A stretch of 64,000 nt of DNA from Mycolicibacterium rhodesiae (GTDB taxonomy: Bacteria > Actinomycetota > Actinomycetes > Mycobacteriales > Mycobacteriaceae): contig NZ_MVIH01000014.1 of the NCBI RefSeq assembly GCF_002086695.1, positions 60,472 through 124,471 of the forward strand, in the 5' to 3' direction. How positions within the stretch are numbered: position 1 is the first letter of the stretch; every line of letters starts with the position of its first letter. This document shows, piece by piece, positions 1 to 8,437 of the stretch. The notes under the pieces are model-generated. The model saw only the letters and a list, made by a program, of their open reading frames with translations. It ran no database searches and was not told where the DNA came from. A program made the position numbers and the translations under genes.

Positions 1-1082
1 GCAATCACCAGTTCGTTGCCGTCGCGGGCGCAGGTGACGTCGACCGGGGCGTCTCGGCTGTGCCGGGATGCGTTCTCCAACAAGTTGGTCAGCACCCGCC
101 GGAGTCCCTGGGCGTTGATGACGACTGCGTCGAGGTCACCGATCGACGTCACCCGCAGCCGAGGAGCAGTGAGGCCGACAGCATCGCCTGCCGAGGTGAC
201 GACATCGCGGACGTCCACGCGCCGGATCCGGCCGGAGGAGAACGTGGGCCGCCGGCTCAACGCGACGTCGGAGAGCGCCTCGATCATGTCGGCCAGATGA
301 TGCACGTGGCGCTCCGCCAGCTGCAGACCGGCGTCGCGGTCGGCGGGCGACATCGGCGACGCCGAGGTGAGAGCGCTCATCAGCGCCTCGAGCGAGGCGA
401 TCGGGGTGCGGAACTCGTGAACGAGGACCTGAAGGCCGTCCTGCTGGGACTGATAGGACCGCAGCAGCCTTGCGCGCAGGTCCCGTTCTTCTTCGGCGGC
501 GGCGTGCTCGGCCTCGGCCTCCACCAGTGCGTGTACCCGGGAGCGGTGCTCGCGCTCGGCCAGCGCCGAAAGCCCCGCGGTAATGATCGCGATACAGACG
601 ACGAAGAACGCCCACCAGCCGGTCTGCACCCCCGGAGCTACCGAGAACGGGTCCTGGGGTGAGGCTTTCAGCGCGATAGGGATGAACGCGGCGCTGAACA
701 GGACTGCCGCCGTGAGTGCCTCGGCGAACGAGAGCCGGGCCGCCGAGGCGACGATGACGGCGACCGGCACCGCCACGACCGGGCTGTACGCACCGCCGGT
801 GAGTGCGACAACGGCCAGGGTGAAACCCGAGTCCAGGATGGTGATCAGCCAGGAATAGCGGGTGCGCCGCACTTCCAACTGGGCATTGGCCAGCAGTACC
901 GCGGCATACACGAGTGCGGCGCCCAGGACCGCGAACGTCGCCTGCGCATGCTCGCGGGCCCAGGCCGGGCCGATGAGCAGGACGACCCCGATCGACACGA
1001 CGATCGCGGTTCGCACCGCGACCACGATGCGGGCCAGGGCGTAGCCGTCGTCGGTATTGGTCAATCGATCGAGCGGTCTCAC
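1..1082 (-). CDS. Membrane sensor histidine kinase (3' end cut by window edge)
   Basis: Reading the minus strand from a GTG at 1082 gives an open frame running off the left edge of the window. The first ~170 residues are hydrophobic with about five or six membrane segments. A dimerisation and phosphoacceptor motif HEFRTPIASLEAL follows, with the acceptor His near residue 222, then an ATPase N-box NLLENASRHS near residue 332. The rest of the ATP-binding domain lies outside the window. It is divergent from the NarL-type regulator at 1119, its probable partner. An in-frame TTG at 1064 is an alternative start. The signal sensed cannot be told from sequence; kinase identity is firm, the pairing is inferred from position. 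Confidence 0.85.
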   Translation of the reverse strand, partial: MRPLDRLTNTDDGYALARIVVAVRTAIVVSIGVVLLIGPAWAREHAQATFAVLGAALVYAAVLLANAQLEVRRTRYSWLITILDSGFTLAVVALTGGAYSPVVAVPVAVIVASAARLSFAEALTAAVLFSAAFIPIALKASPQDPFSVAPGVQTGWWAFFVVCIAIITAGLSALAEREHRSRVHALVEAEAEHAAAEEERDLRARLLRSYQSQQDGLQVLVHEFRTPIASLEALMSALTSASPMSPADRDAGLQLAERHVHHLADMIEALSDVALSRRPTFSSGRIRRVDVRDVVTSAGDAVGLTAPRLRVTSIGDLDAVVINAQGLRRVLTNLLENASRHSRDAPVDVTCARDGNELVI

Positions 1083-1118
1083 CCGGCTGACCCTAAGGTT
1101 GGGTCTAGCATCGCGGCA

Positions 1119-1805
1119 ATGAATGGCAGGGCCGGGGGAGCGAAGATCGTCGTGGTCATCGTCGATGACCACGAGCTGTTCGCCCAGGGCCTGGCCTTGC
1201 TGCTCACCCGCGAGTGGGGCGAGTTGTTCACCGTCGGCGGCCAGACCACGTATGTCGAAGAAGCCGCCGACCTGGTGGTCGGTTGCCAGGCGGACGTCGC
1301 CATCATCGACCTCACGATGCCGCCACTCGGCGGAGTGGCCGCGATCCGGCACATCAAGGCGCGCCATCCTACGACCCGGATCCTGGCGTTGTCGGGCACC
1401 GACGACATGGGCCTGGCCGAAGAGGCGTTACGTGCCGGCGCCGACGGTTTCCTTCCGAAGACCGCACGGCCGGAAGCACTGGCCGGGCCGTTGTGGACGA
1501 TCGCCGAAGGTCTGTGCGTGCTGGACCGGACACTTCTCGATGCGCTGCTGACCACCACCCGTAGGCCGCCGTCGGCGCTGTTGGACGGTCTCTCCGACCA
1601 GGACCTGCGGTTGTGGACTCTGCTGGCCACCGGGATGGAGACCACCGACATCGCGGCCCGGCTGCTGGTCTCGGAGCGCACCGCCAAGCGCATGGTCGCT
1701 GCGCTGCTGCACAAGCTGGGAGTGACCAACCGGATCGCCGCGGCGGCCATGGCAGGTCGCTACCGCCTGCTCGACGACCTCGCCGACGCCGAGCGGCTCA
1801 GCTGA
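1119..1805 (+). CDS. NarL/LuxR-type response regulator
   Basis: A 228-residue protein with an N-terminal receiver domain (acidic pair VDDHE at residues 15-19, phosphoacceptor Asp64 in IIDLTMPP, conserved Lys in GFLPK). The C-terminal LuxR-type helix-turn-helix is roughly residues 155-215, with TTDIAARLLVSERTAKRMV as the recognition region. The frame stays open upstream to 948, but ATG 1119 is chosen because it directly precedes the receiver fold and leaves a divergent promoter gap to the kinase at 1082. Its 3' end overlaps the end of the convergent ferredoxin gene by 8 bases. It probably acts as the phosphorylation-controlled DNA-binding partner of the adjacent kinase; targets are unknown. 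Confidence 0.85.
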   Translation: MNGRAGGAKIVVVIVDDHELFAQGLALLLTREWGELFTVGGQTTYVEEAADLVVGCQADVAIIDLTMPPLGGVAAIRHIKARHPTTRILALSGTDDMGLAEEALRAGADGFLPKTARPEALAGPLWTIAEGLCVLDRTLLDALLTTTRRPPSALLDGLSDQDLRLWTLLATGMETTDIAARLLVSERTAKRMVAALLHKLGVTNRIAAAAMAGRYRLLDDLADAERLS

Positions 1806-1989
1806 CGCTGATCGCCAGGGCCGGGCACATCGCGGCAGCCCGGATCGCGCGATCACGTTCGCAGTCAGGCGGATTGGGGTCCAGCACGACGACCTGATCG
1901 GCCCCGTCGGGAAGATCGAACAGATCCGGTGCGGCCATCAGGCATTGCCCGTGGCCTTCACACAGCCGGTAATCGACGGTGATGTGCAT
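1798..1989 (-). CDS. 3Fe-4S ferredoxin
   Basis: A 63-residue protein with the small actinobacterial ferredoxin pattern: CEGHGQC near the N-terminus and AAAMCPALAI near the C-terminus. That gives three widely spaced cysteines, the last followed by proline, which is typical of single 3Fe-4S cluster ferredoxins. Family members usually pass electrons to cytochrome P450s. No P450 gene is in the window, so this is an orphan electron carrier here and its partner must be elsewhere. It is convergent with the response regulator and lies 73 bases downstream of kdpE on the same strand. Confidence 0.85.
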   Translation of the reverse strand: MHITVDYRLCEGHGQCLMAAPDLFDLPDGADQVVVLDPNPPDCERDRAIRAAAMCPALAISVS

Positions 1990-2062
1990 GGCGTCAGTAT
2001 CGGCTTGACGCCAGGGGTGCGGGCGGTCCGCGCGCGCCAGATCTGGCCTGGCCGGGCCACTC

Positions 2063-2749
2063 TCACTGCTCGAAGCGGTAACCCATGCCGGCCTCGGTCA
2101 GCAGGTGCCGCGGGTGCGACGGGTCGTCCTCGAGCTTGCGGCGCAGCTGCGCCAGATACACCCGCAGATAATGGGTCTCCTTGGCATACGCCTGGCCCCA
2201 CACCTCTTTGAGCAACTCCTCGCGGCCCACCAGCTTGCCGCGGTTGCGCACCAGCATCTCGAGCATGCCCCATTCGGTGGGGGTCAGGTGAACCTCGGCG
2301 CCGTTCTTGATCACCTTCTTGGCGGCCAGATCGACTGTGAACGAATCGGTTTCGATCACCGGCTCGTCGGTCTCAGACGCCGCCGCGCCCCGGCGCACCG
2401 CCGCGCGCAACCGGGCCAGGAACTCGTCCATCCCGAACGGCTTGGTCACGTAGTCGTCGGCGCCGGCGTCGAGCGCGTCCACTTTTTCCGCGGAGTCGGT
2501 GCGGGCCGACAGCACGATCACCGGTGCGGTCAGCCAGCCACGTAGCCCACCGAGCACCTCGATGCCGTCCATATCGGGCAGTCCGAGGTCCAGCACGATC
2601 ACGTCGGGCCGCTGCTCGGCAGCGGCCTTCAGCGCCGCCGCGCCGGTGGCGGCGGTGATCACCTCATATCCGCGCACGCTCAGGTTGATCCGCAACGCCC
2701 GCAGGATCTGCGGCTCGTCGTCGATCACCAGCACCTTGATCTTGCTCAC
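2063..2749 (-). CDS. kdpE: KdpE, response regulator of potassium uptake
   Basis: An OmpR/PhoB-type regulator of 228 residues. The receiver domain carries Asp54 in VIVLDLGLPDMDG and Lys in VTKPFGMDEF. A winged-helix DNA-binding domain fills the C-terminal ~95 residues (HLTPTEWGMLEMLVRNRG onwards). It starts inside the last codons of kdpD (4-base overlap), so the two are translationally coupled. In known Kdp systems the phosphorylated regulator binds the kdpF promoter; here that would be the region above 10277. Length and domain order are normal for the family. Confidence 0.95.
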   Translation of the reverse strand: MSKIKVLVIDDEPQILRALRINLSVRGYEVITAATGAAALKAAAEQRPDVIVLDLGLPDMDGIEVLGGLRGWLTAPVIVLSARTDSAEKVDALDAGADDYVTKPFGMDEFLARLRAAVRRGAAASETDEPVIETDSFTVDLAAKKVIKNGAEVHLTPTEWGMLEMLVRNRGKLVGREELLKEVWGQAYAKETHYLRVYLAQLRRKLEDDPSHPRHLLTEAGMGYRFEQ

Positions 2750-5382
2750 GGCCGGTCTCCCGGCGGCGCGGCGAGGTCGACGATCACGGTCAGGCCGCCG
2801 CCGGGGGTGTCGGTGGCCGATATCGTGCCGCCCATTGCTTCGACGAATCCGCGAGCCACCGAAAGGCCCAGTCCGACACCGTATTTGTTGTTCCGGTCGC
2901 CGAGGCGCTGGAACGGCTCGAACAACTGCTCCTCGCTGCCGCGGGGGACGCCGGGCCCTTCGTCGATCACGTTGATGAGCATTCGCACCCCGACACGGCC
3001 CGCGTTGATCCGCACGATCGACTCGGGGGCGTACCGCAGAGCGTTGTCGACCAGGTTCGCCAGCACCCGCTCCAGCAGTCCGGCATCGGCCAGGGCCACC
3101 GCATCGCCGACGTCGACCTTCACCCGGTCCAGCCCTTTGGCGCCGAATCCGGTGGAGCCGCGGCCGATGCTCAGCAGTGCACGCTGGACCACCTCTTCGA
3201 GATACACCCGCTTGAGTTCGGGACGGACAACGCCTGCCGCCAGTCGCGACGAATCGAGCAGGTTGTCCACCAGAGCGGTCAGCTGGTCCACCGACTCCTC
3301 CACGGTGGCCAGCAGTTCGGCGGTGTCCTCTTCGGAGAAGCCGATGTCGTCGGAGCGCAGGCTCGACACCGCGGCCTTGGCCCCGGCCAGCGGAGTGCGC
3401 AGGTCGTGGCTGACCGCCGACAGCAGTGAGCGGCGCAGTTCGTCGGCCTTCTCGATCGCCTCGGCCTTGCTGGCTTCCTCGGTGAGTTCGCGCTGGCGGA
3501 CCAGTCCGGCGGCCTGCTTGGCGACGGCGGTGAGAACTCGCCGGTCGCGGGCGGGCAGACTGCGCCCGGACATCAGCATCCAGAACTCGTCGTCACCGAC
3601 CTCGATGGCGGTGTCGGCGGAATCGACTGTGACACAGGGGTCTTTGCCGACACACGCGACGATCTGCTCATCCCCATCGCGCACCCGCAGGATGCTCACC
3701 GCCCGCTGCGAGTAGGTTTCCCGGACCCGTTCGAGCAGTGTCGCCAGGTCCGCGCCGCGCAGCACCGAGCCGGCGAACAACGTCAGCAGCTCGGCTTCCT
3801 GAGAAGCGTGCCTGGCTTCGCGTTGTCTGCTGGCGGCTCGGTCGACCAACACCGCGACCGCGACGCCGAGCATCAACAGCACGAGTTCGGTGATCGCCGC
3901 GTCCGGTTCGGCGATCGTGAAGGTGTAGCGCGGCTCGGTGAGGAAGTAATTGAGCAGCAGACCCGACAGCATCGCCGACAGCACCGCCGGCGCCACCCCG
4001 CCGAGGAGTGCGACGATCAGCACACCGACCACGAACAGCGCGCTCTCGCCACCGATGGTCAGGTACTTGTCGAGGAACAACGCGGTCAGTGCACAGATGA
4101 CCGAGGGCACGATGACGGCGGCGAGCCAGGAGATCACCCGGCGCTCACGCGGCGACGCCGAGCGCACCGAAAGTCCGCGTTTGGACTCCTCGTGGGTGAC
4201 CATGTGAACGTCGATCTTGCCGGAATCCTGGACGATCGCCGCGCCGATGCCCTCGTCGAAGACGCGGGCCCACCGCGACCGGCGCGACGTGCCGATCACC
4301 AGCTGGGTGGCGTTCATCTCACGGGCGAAGTCCAGCAACGCCTTTCCCACGTCGTCGCCGACGACGGTGTGCACGGTGGCGCCCAGGCTCGCGGCCAGCT
4401 CGCGGACCTTGCCCATCTGCGGCGCGGACACCCCTGACAACCCGTCGCCGCGCACCACGTGCACGATCATCAGCTCGGCGCTGGACTTGGAGGCGATCCG
4501 GGACGCCCTGCGCACCAACGTTTCCGACTCCGGTCCACCGGTGACGGCGACGACGACGCGTTCCCGGGCTTCCCAGGTGGCGGTGATCTTGTTGTCGGCC
4601 CGGTACTTGGCCAGGGCGGCGTCGACCTGATCGGCCAGCCACAGCAGGGCCAGCTCGCGCAGCGCGGTCAGGTTGCCCCGGCGGAAGTAGTTCGACAGCG
4701 CGGCGTCGACCTTCTCCGGTGCGTAGACGTTGCCGTGAGAAAGCCTGCGCCGCAAAGCCTCCGGAGTGATATCTACCAACTCGATCTGCGAGGCGGCGCG
4801 GACGATCTCGTCGGGCACGGTCTCCTGCTGCTCGATGCCGGTGATCTGCGCGACGACGTCGTTGAGGCTCTCCAGGTGTTGGACGTTGACCGTCGAGATC
4901 ACGGAGATGCCGGCCTCGAGCAGCTCCTCGACGTCCTGCCAGCGTTTGGGATTCTTGCTGCCCGGGGTGTTGGTATGCGCCAGTTCGTCGACCAGCACGA
5001 CCTGCGGCTTGCGGGCGAGTACGGCGGGCACATCGAGTTCGGGGAACCTGGTGCCGCGATAGTCGATGTAGCGCGGCGCGATGACCTCGATGCCGCTCAG
5101 CAGTTCGGCAGTCTTCTTCCGGCCGTGCGTCTCGACCACGGCGGCCACCAGATCGGTGCCGCGCTCCAGACGGCGGTGCGCCTCGCCGAGCATCGCGAAC
5201 GTCTTGCCCACGCCCGGGGCGGCACCGAGGTAGATGCGCAACTCGCCTCGCTTCGGCCGGGGGCCGGGCGAGGCGGGCTGCGAGTCGCTCTCGGACGACG
5301 TGTCCGGCGGCGGCTCGCCGCCGGACGTCACGCGTGGCGGTTGGAGGGAGTCCACGCCTCTATTATTCGCAGATCGATCCAC
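2746..5382 (-). CDS. kdpD: KdpD, turgor/potassium sensor histidine kinase
   Basis: An 878-residue protein with the full KdpD layout. The N-terminal KdpD domain has a Walker A motif GAAPGVGKT, followed by a universal-stress-protein-like domain at about residues 270-390. Four membrane helices lie at about residues 415-515, then a GAF-like region, then the kinase core with H-box SAVSHDLRTPLAG (acceptor His659) and ATPase boxes NLVDNALRYAP, DEGPGVP and GVGLGLSV. It senses low potassium or high ionic strength and phosphorylates KdpE. In some bacteria the USP domain binds c-di-AMP; whether this one does is not shown. It is 7 bases downstream of kdpC. Confidence 0.96.
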   Translation of the reverse strand: MDRSANNRGVDSLQPPRVTSGGEPPPDTSSESDSQPASPGPRPKRGELRIYLGAAPGVGKTFAMLGEAHRRLERGTDLVAAVVETHGRKKTAELLSGIEVIAPRYIDYRGTRFPELDVPAVLARKPQVVLVDELAHTNTPGSKNPKRWQDVEELLEAGISVISTVNVQHLESLNDVVAQITGIEQQETVPDEIVRAASQIELVDITPEALRRRLSHGNVYAPEKVDAALSNYFRRGNLTALRELALLWLADQVDAALAKYRADNKITATWEARERVVVAVTGGPESETLVRRASRIASKSSAELMIVHVVRGDGLSGVSAPQMGKVRELAASLGATVHTVVGDDVGKALLDFAREMNATQLVIGTSRRSRWARVFDEGIGAAIVQDSGKIDVHMVTHEESKRGLSVRSASPRERRVISWLAAVIVPSVICALTALFLDKYLTIGGESALFVVGVLIVALLGGVAPAVLSAMLSGLLLNYFLTEPRYTFTIAEPDAAITELVLLMLGVAVAVLVDRAASRQREARHASQEAELLTLFAGSVLRGADLATLLERVRETYSQRAVSILRVRDGDEQIVACVGKDPCVTVDSADTAIEVGDDEFWMLMSGRSLPARDRRVLTAVAKQAAGLVRQRELTEEASKAEAIEKADELRRSLLSAVSHDLRTPLAGAKAAVSSLRSDDIGFSEEDTAELLATVEESVDQLTALVDNLLDSSRLAAGVVRPELKRVYLEEVVQRALLSIGRGSTGFGAKGLDRVKVDVGDAVALADAGLLERVLANLVDNALRYAPESIVRINAGRVGVRMLINVIDEGPGVPRGSEEQLFEPFQRLGDRNNKYGVGLGLSVARGFVEAMGGTISATDTPGGGLTVIVDLAAPPGDRP

Positions 5383-5389
5383 CGCTCGA

Positions 5390-6295
5390 TCAGCTCTTCA
5401 TCGGGAACTTCTCGTCCAGCGCAACGTTGAGCTCGAGGACGTTGACACGTGGCTCACCGAAGACACCGAGTGTGCGCCCGTCGGTGTGGTCGGCGACAAG
5501 ACCCCGAACCTCATCGGCGCTGACACCGCGGGCCTTGGCGACGCGCGCGATCTGCAGATCGGCGTAGGCGGGCGAGATGTTCGGGTCGAGGCCGCTGCCG
5601 CTGGCGGTGACCGCGTCGGCGGGTACCGCGGGCGCACCGGCCGCACCCTTGATCGGGACGATCTGGCCGGTCGAGTAGTCCTCGCCGAACTTGGCGCATT
5701 CCACCCGCACGCCCTCGTAGGTCGCGAGGAACGGCGTTGTCGTGCTCTGGCACGGCTCGTTGACGCTGACGACCTTGGTGGGGGCCGCGACGTTTCCGCG
5801 GGCGTCGCGCGGCCCGATCACCGACAACACCGCGCCGACACCGTCGCCGGTGCAGAACGGGCGCATGCCGTCGACGCCCTCGAGGTCGCCGATCGCCTTG
5901 CTGCGCGAGCAGACCAGGGACAGCAGGCTGGCCTTGTAGCCGTTGGAATCCGCGGGAGCGGTGGGATCACCAGGGGTGTCCACGATGCTCTCCGGGCCCA
6001 GGTTCGACGCGCTGGTGGCCAGCGGGTCGTATCCGTTGCCGGCCGCCGACGGACGGCTCTGGAAATACTGCGGCAGCGGGTTGCCCTTCTCGTCGGCGAA
6101 CGATTGGCCGATCAGGCTGGAGCCCAACAGCTTTCCGTTCACCTCGATGATCGAACCGTCGGCCTTGTCCTTGAGTCCGGGGATCTGAGCCACCAGCCAG
6201 ATGAACAGCGGATAGCCGACTCCGACGATGACGGTGAGTACCAGCAGCGCGCGTAGCGCCGCCCAGTGTTGACGAACGAGAGTGGAGAAGTTCAT
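5390..6295 (-). CDS. kdpC: KdpC, potassium-transporting ATPase subunit C
   Basis: KdpC is the single-span periplasmic-facing subunit of the KdpFABC pump. One membrane helix lies at residues ~14-38. Family signatures include the SSLIGQSF region and the C-terminal ISPAYADLQIARVAKARG and NVLELNVALDEKF stretches. At 301 residues it is about 100 longer than the usual ~190. The extra sequence (roughly residues 110-215, with several Cys residues, including a PFCTGDGVG stretch) sits in the middle of the extracytoplasmic domain. It lies between kdpB (1-base gap) and kdpD (7-base gap). Confidence 0.94.
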   Translation of the reverse strand: MNFSTLVRQHWAALRALLVLTVIVGVGYPLFIWLVAQIPGLKDKADGSIIEVNGKLLGSSLIGQSFADEKGNPLPQYFQSRPSAAGNGYDPLATSASNLGPESIVDTPGDPTAPADSNGYKASLLSLVCSRSKAIGDLEGVDGMRPFCTGDGVGAVLSVIGPRDARGNVAAPTKVVSVNEPCQSTTTPFLATYEGVRVECAKFGEDYSTGQIVPIKGAAGAPAVPADAVTASGSGLDPNISPAYADLQIARVAKARGVSADEVRGLVADHTDGRTLGVFGEPRVNVLELNVALDEKFPMKS

Positions 6296-6296
6296 G

Positions 6297-8435
6297 TCAC
6301 ATCCCTGGCAAGAATTGGACGACGAGGTCGATCAGTTTGATCCCGATGAAGGGAGCGATGATCCCGCCGAGGCCGTAGATGTAGAGGTTGCGGCTCAGCA
6401 GCTTGGAGGCGCTGCTCGGCGTGTATTGAACGCCCCTCAGCGACAACGGAATCAGCGCGATGATGACGAGTGCGTTGAAGATGACCGCGGACAGGATGGC
6501 CGACTGCGGGCTGTGCAGCCGCATGATGTTCAGCAGGTCCAGGCCGGGGAACAGCGCGACGAACATCGCCGGAATGATCGCGAAGTACTTGGCGATGTCG
6601 TTGGCGATCGAGAACGTGGTCAGCGCGCCGCGGGTGATCAACAGCTGCTTGCCGATCTCGACGATCTCGATGAGCTTCGTCGGGTCGGAGTCCAGATCGA
6701 CCATGTTGCCGGCCTCTTTGGCCGCCGACGTGCCGGTGTTCATCGCCACCCCCACGTCGGCCTGTGCGAGCGCGGGCGCGTCGTTGGTGCCGTCGCCGGT
6801 CATCGCGACGAGCTTGCCGCCCTCCTGCTCCTGCTTGATCAGCGCGAGCTTGTCCTCCGGGGTGGCCTCGGCAAGAAAGTCGTCCACCCCGGCCTCATCG
6901 GCGATCGCCTTGGCGGTCAACGGATTATCGCCGGTGATCATCACCGTGCGGATGCCCATCTTGCGCATCTCGTCGAAGCGCTCCCGCATGCCCTGCTTGA
7001 CGACATCCTTGAGATGGATGACACCCAGGACCTCCGCCTTCTCGTCGACCACCTGTCCGACGACCAGCGGAGTACCACCGGCCGCGGAGATGCCGTCGAC
7101 GATGTCGCCGAGCTGGGCCGGTACGGAACCGCCCTGGTCGCGTACCCACTGCGCGACGGTACTGGCCGCACCCTTGCGCAGCAGGTGCCCGTTCTCCAGG
7201 TCGACACCGGACATCCTTGTGGCGGCCGAGAATTCGACCCAGCTCGCATTGACGAGTTCGCCGGGGGTGCGCGCCCGCAGGCCGAAATTCGACTTGGCGA
7301 ACACCACGATGGACCGTCCCTCGGGGGTTTCGTCGGCCAGGCTGGACAACTGTGCCGCGTCGGCGAGTTGCTCCGGGGTGACGCCGTCCAGCGGAACGAA
7401 GTCCGCCGCCTGCCGGTTGCCGAGTGTGATCGTGCCGGTCTTGTCCAGCAGCAGGGTGTTGACATCGCCGGCGGCTTCGACCGCGCGGCCGGACATGGCC
7501 AGGACGTTGCGTTGCACCAACCGGTCCATGCCTGCGATACCGATGGCCGACAGCAGCGCGCCGATGGTCGTCGGGATCAGGCACACCAGCAGTGAGACCA
7601 TGACGATGCCGGACACACCGTCGGCTGTCAGGGACAGCGAGTCGGGCACACCGGGATTGTTGGCCTTGGAGAAGATCGCCAACGGCTGCAATGTCGCCAC
7701 CGCGAAGATGAAGATCATCGTCAGCGCGGCGAGCAGGATGTTCAGCGCTATCTCGTTGGGCGTTTTCTGCCGGTTGGCGCCCTCGACGAGCGCGATCATC
7801 CGGTCGATGAAGCTCTCGCCGGGCTTCTGGGTGATCTTGACGACGATGCGGTCACTCAACACGGTGGTGCCGCCGGTCACCGCGGAGCGATCGCCGCCGG
7901 ACTCGCGGATTACCGGCGCGGATTCTCCGGTGATAGCCGACTCGTCCACCGAGGCAATGCCTTCCAGCACATCGCCGTCGCCGGGTATCACCTGGCCGGC
8001 TTCAACCACCACGGTGTCACCCTGGCGAAGCAACGGCGCCGCGACTTCTTCTTCACGCCCAGGCTGACCCGGCTCCCATCCGATGAGTCGGCGAGCCATG
8101 GTGTCGGCCTTGGTCTTTCGCAGCGACTCGGCCTGCGCCTTGCCGCGGCCTTCGGCCACCGCCTCAGCCAGGTTGGCGAAGATCACGGTCAGCCACAGCC
8201 AGAACACGATGAGCCAGCCGAACCAGTTCGGGTCGACGATCGCGAGGATGGTGCTCCAGACCGCGCCGATCTCCACGATCAGCATGACTGGGTTGCGCCA
8301 CAGCGTGCGCGGGTCGAGCTTGCGGAGCGCGTCGGGCAACGACGTCAGGAGCATCCTGGGGTCGAGAAGTCCGCCCTGCACCTGTTTCTTCTTGGCGCCC
8401 GTATCGAGACGGGGCTCAACTGCGGTAACGGTCAT
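6297..8435 (-). CDS. kdpB: KdpB, P-type ATPase catalytic subunit
   Basis: The 712-residue catalytic subunit of the high-affinity potassium pump. The phosphorylation motif DKTGTITLGN carries Asp331. The actuator motif is TGES at residues 169-172; its serine is the inhibitory phosphorylation site known from E. coli. The nucleotide-binding and hinge motifs MITGDNPLTAKAIA and GDGTNDAPALAQADVGVAM are intact. About seven membrane helices are visible. ATP hydrolysis here drives potassium movement through KdpA. It is 2 bases from kdpA and 1 base from kdpC. Nothing looks degraded. Confidence 0.97.
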   Translation of the reverse strand: MTVTAVEPRLDTGAKKKQVQGGLLDPRMLLTSLPDALRKLDPRTLWRNPVMLIVEIGAVWSTILAIVDPNWFGWLIVFWLWLTVIFANLAEAVAEGRGKAQAESLRKTKADTMARRLIGWEPGQPGREEEVAAPLLRQGDTVVVEAGQVIPGDGDVLEGIASVDESAITGESAPVIRESGGDRSAVTGGTTVLSDRIVVKITQKPGESFIDRMIALVEGANRQKTPNEIALNILLAALTMIFIFAVATLQPLAIFSKANNPGVPDSLSLTADGVSGIVMVSLLVCLIPTTIGALLSAIGIAGMDRLVQRNVLAMSGRAVEAAGDVNTLLLDKTGTITLGNRQAADFVPLDGVTPEQLADAAQLSSLADETPEGRSIVVFAKSNFGLRARTPGELVNASWVEFSAATRMSGVDLENGHLLRKGAASTVAQWVRDQGGSVPAQLGDIVDGISAAGGTPLVVGQVVDEKAEVLGVIHLKDVVKQGMRERFDEMRKMGIRTVMITGDNPLTAKAIADEAGVDDFLAEATPEDKLALIKQEQEGGKLVAMTGDGTNDAPALAQADVGVAMNTGTSAAKEAGNMVDLDSDPTKLIEIVEIGKQLLITRGALTTFSIANDIAKYFAIIPAMFVALFPGLDLLNIMRLHSPQSAILSAVIFNALVIIALIPLSLRGVQYTPSSASKLLSRNLYIYGLGGIIAPFIGIKLIDLVVQFLPGM

Positions 8436-8437
8436 GG

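Noticed and set aside
136..615. Minus-strand 159-codon frame in the kinase region
   Set aside because: It lies in another frame of the histidine kinase, whose own frame has clear H-box and N-box motifs; arginine-rich composition is typical of a shadow.
948..1118. Upstream extension of the NarL-type regulator to 948
   Set aside because: It would overlap the divergent kinase coding region and add sequence with no receiver-domain character; ATG 1119 fits the family.
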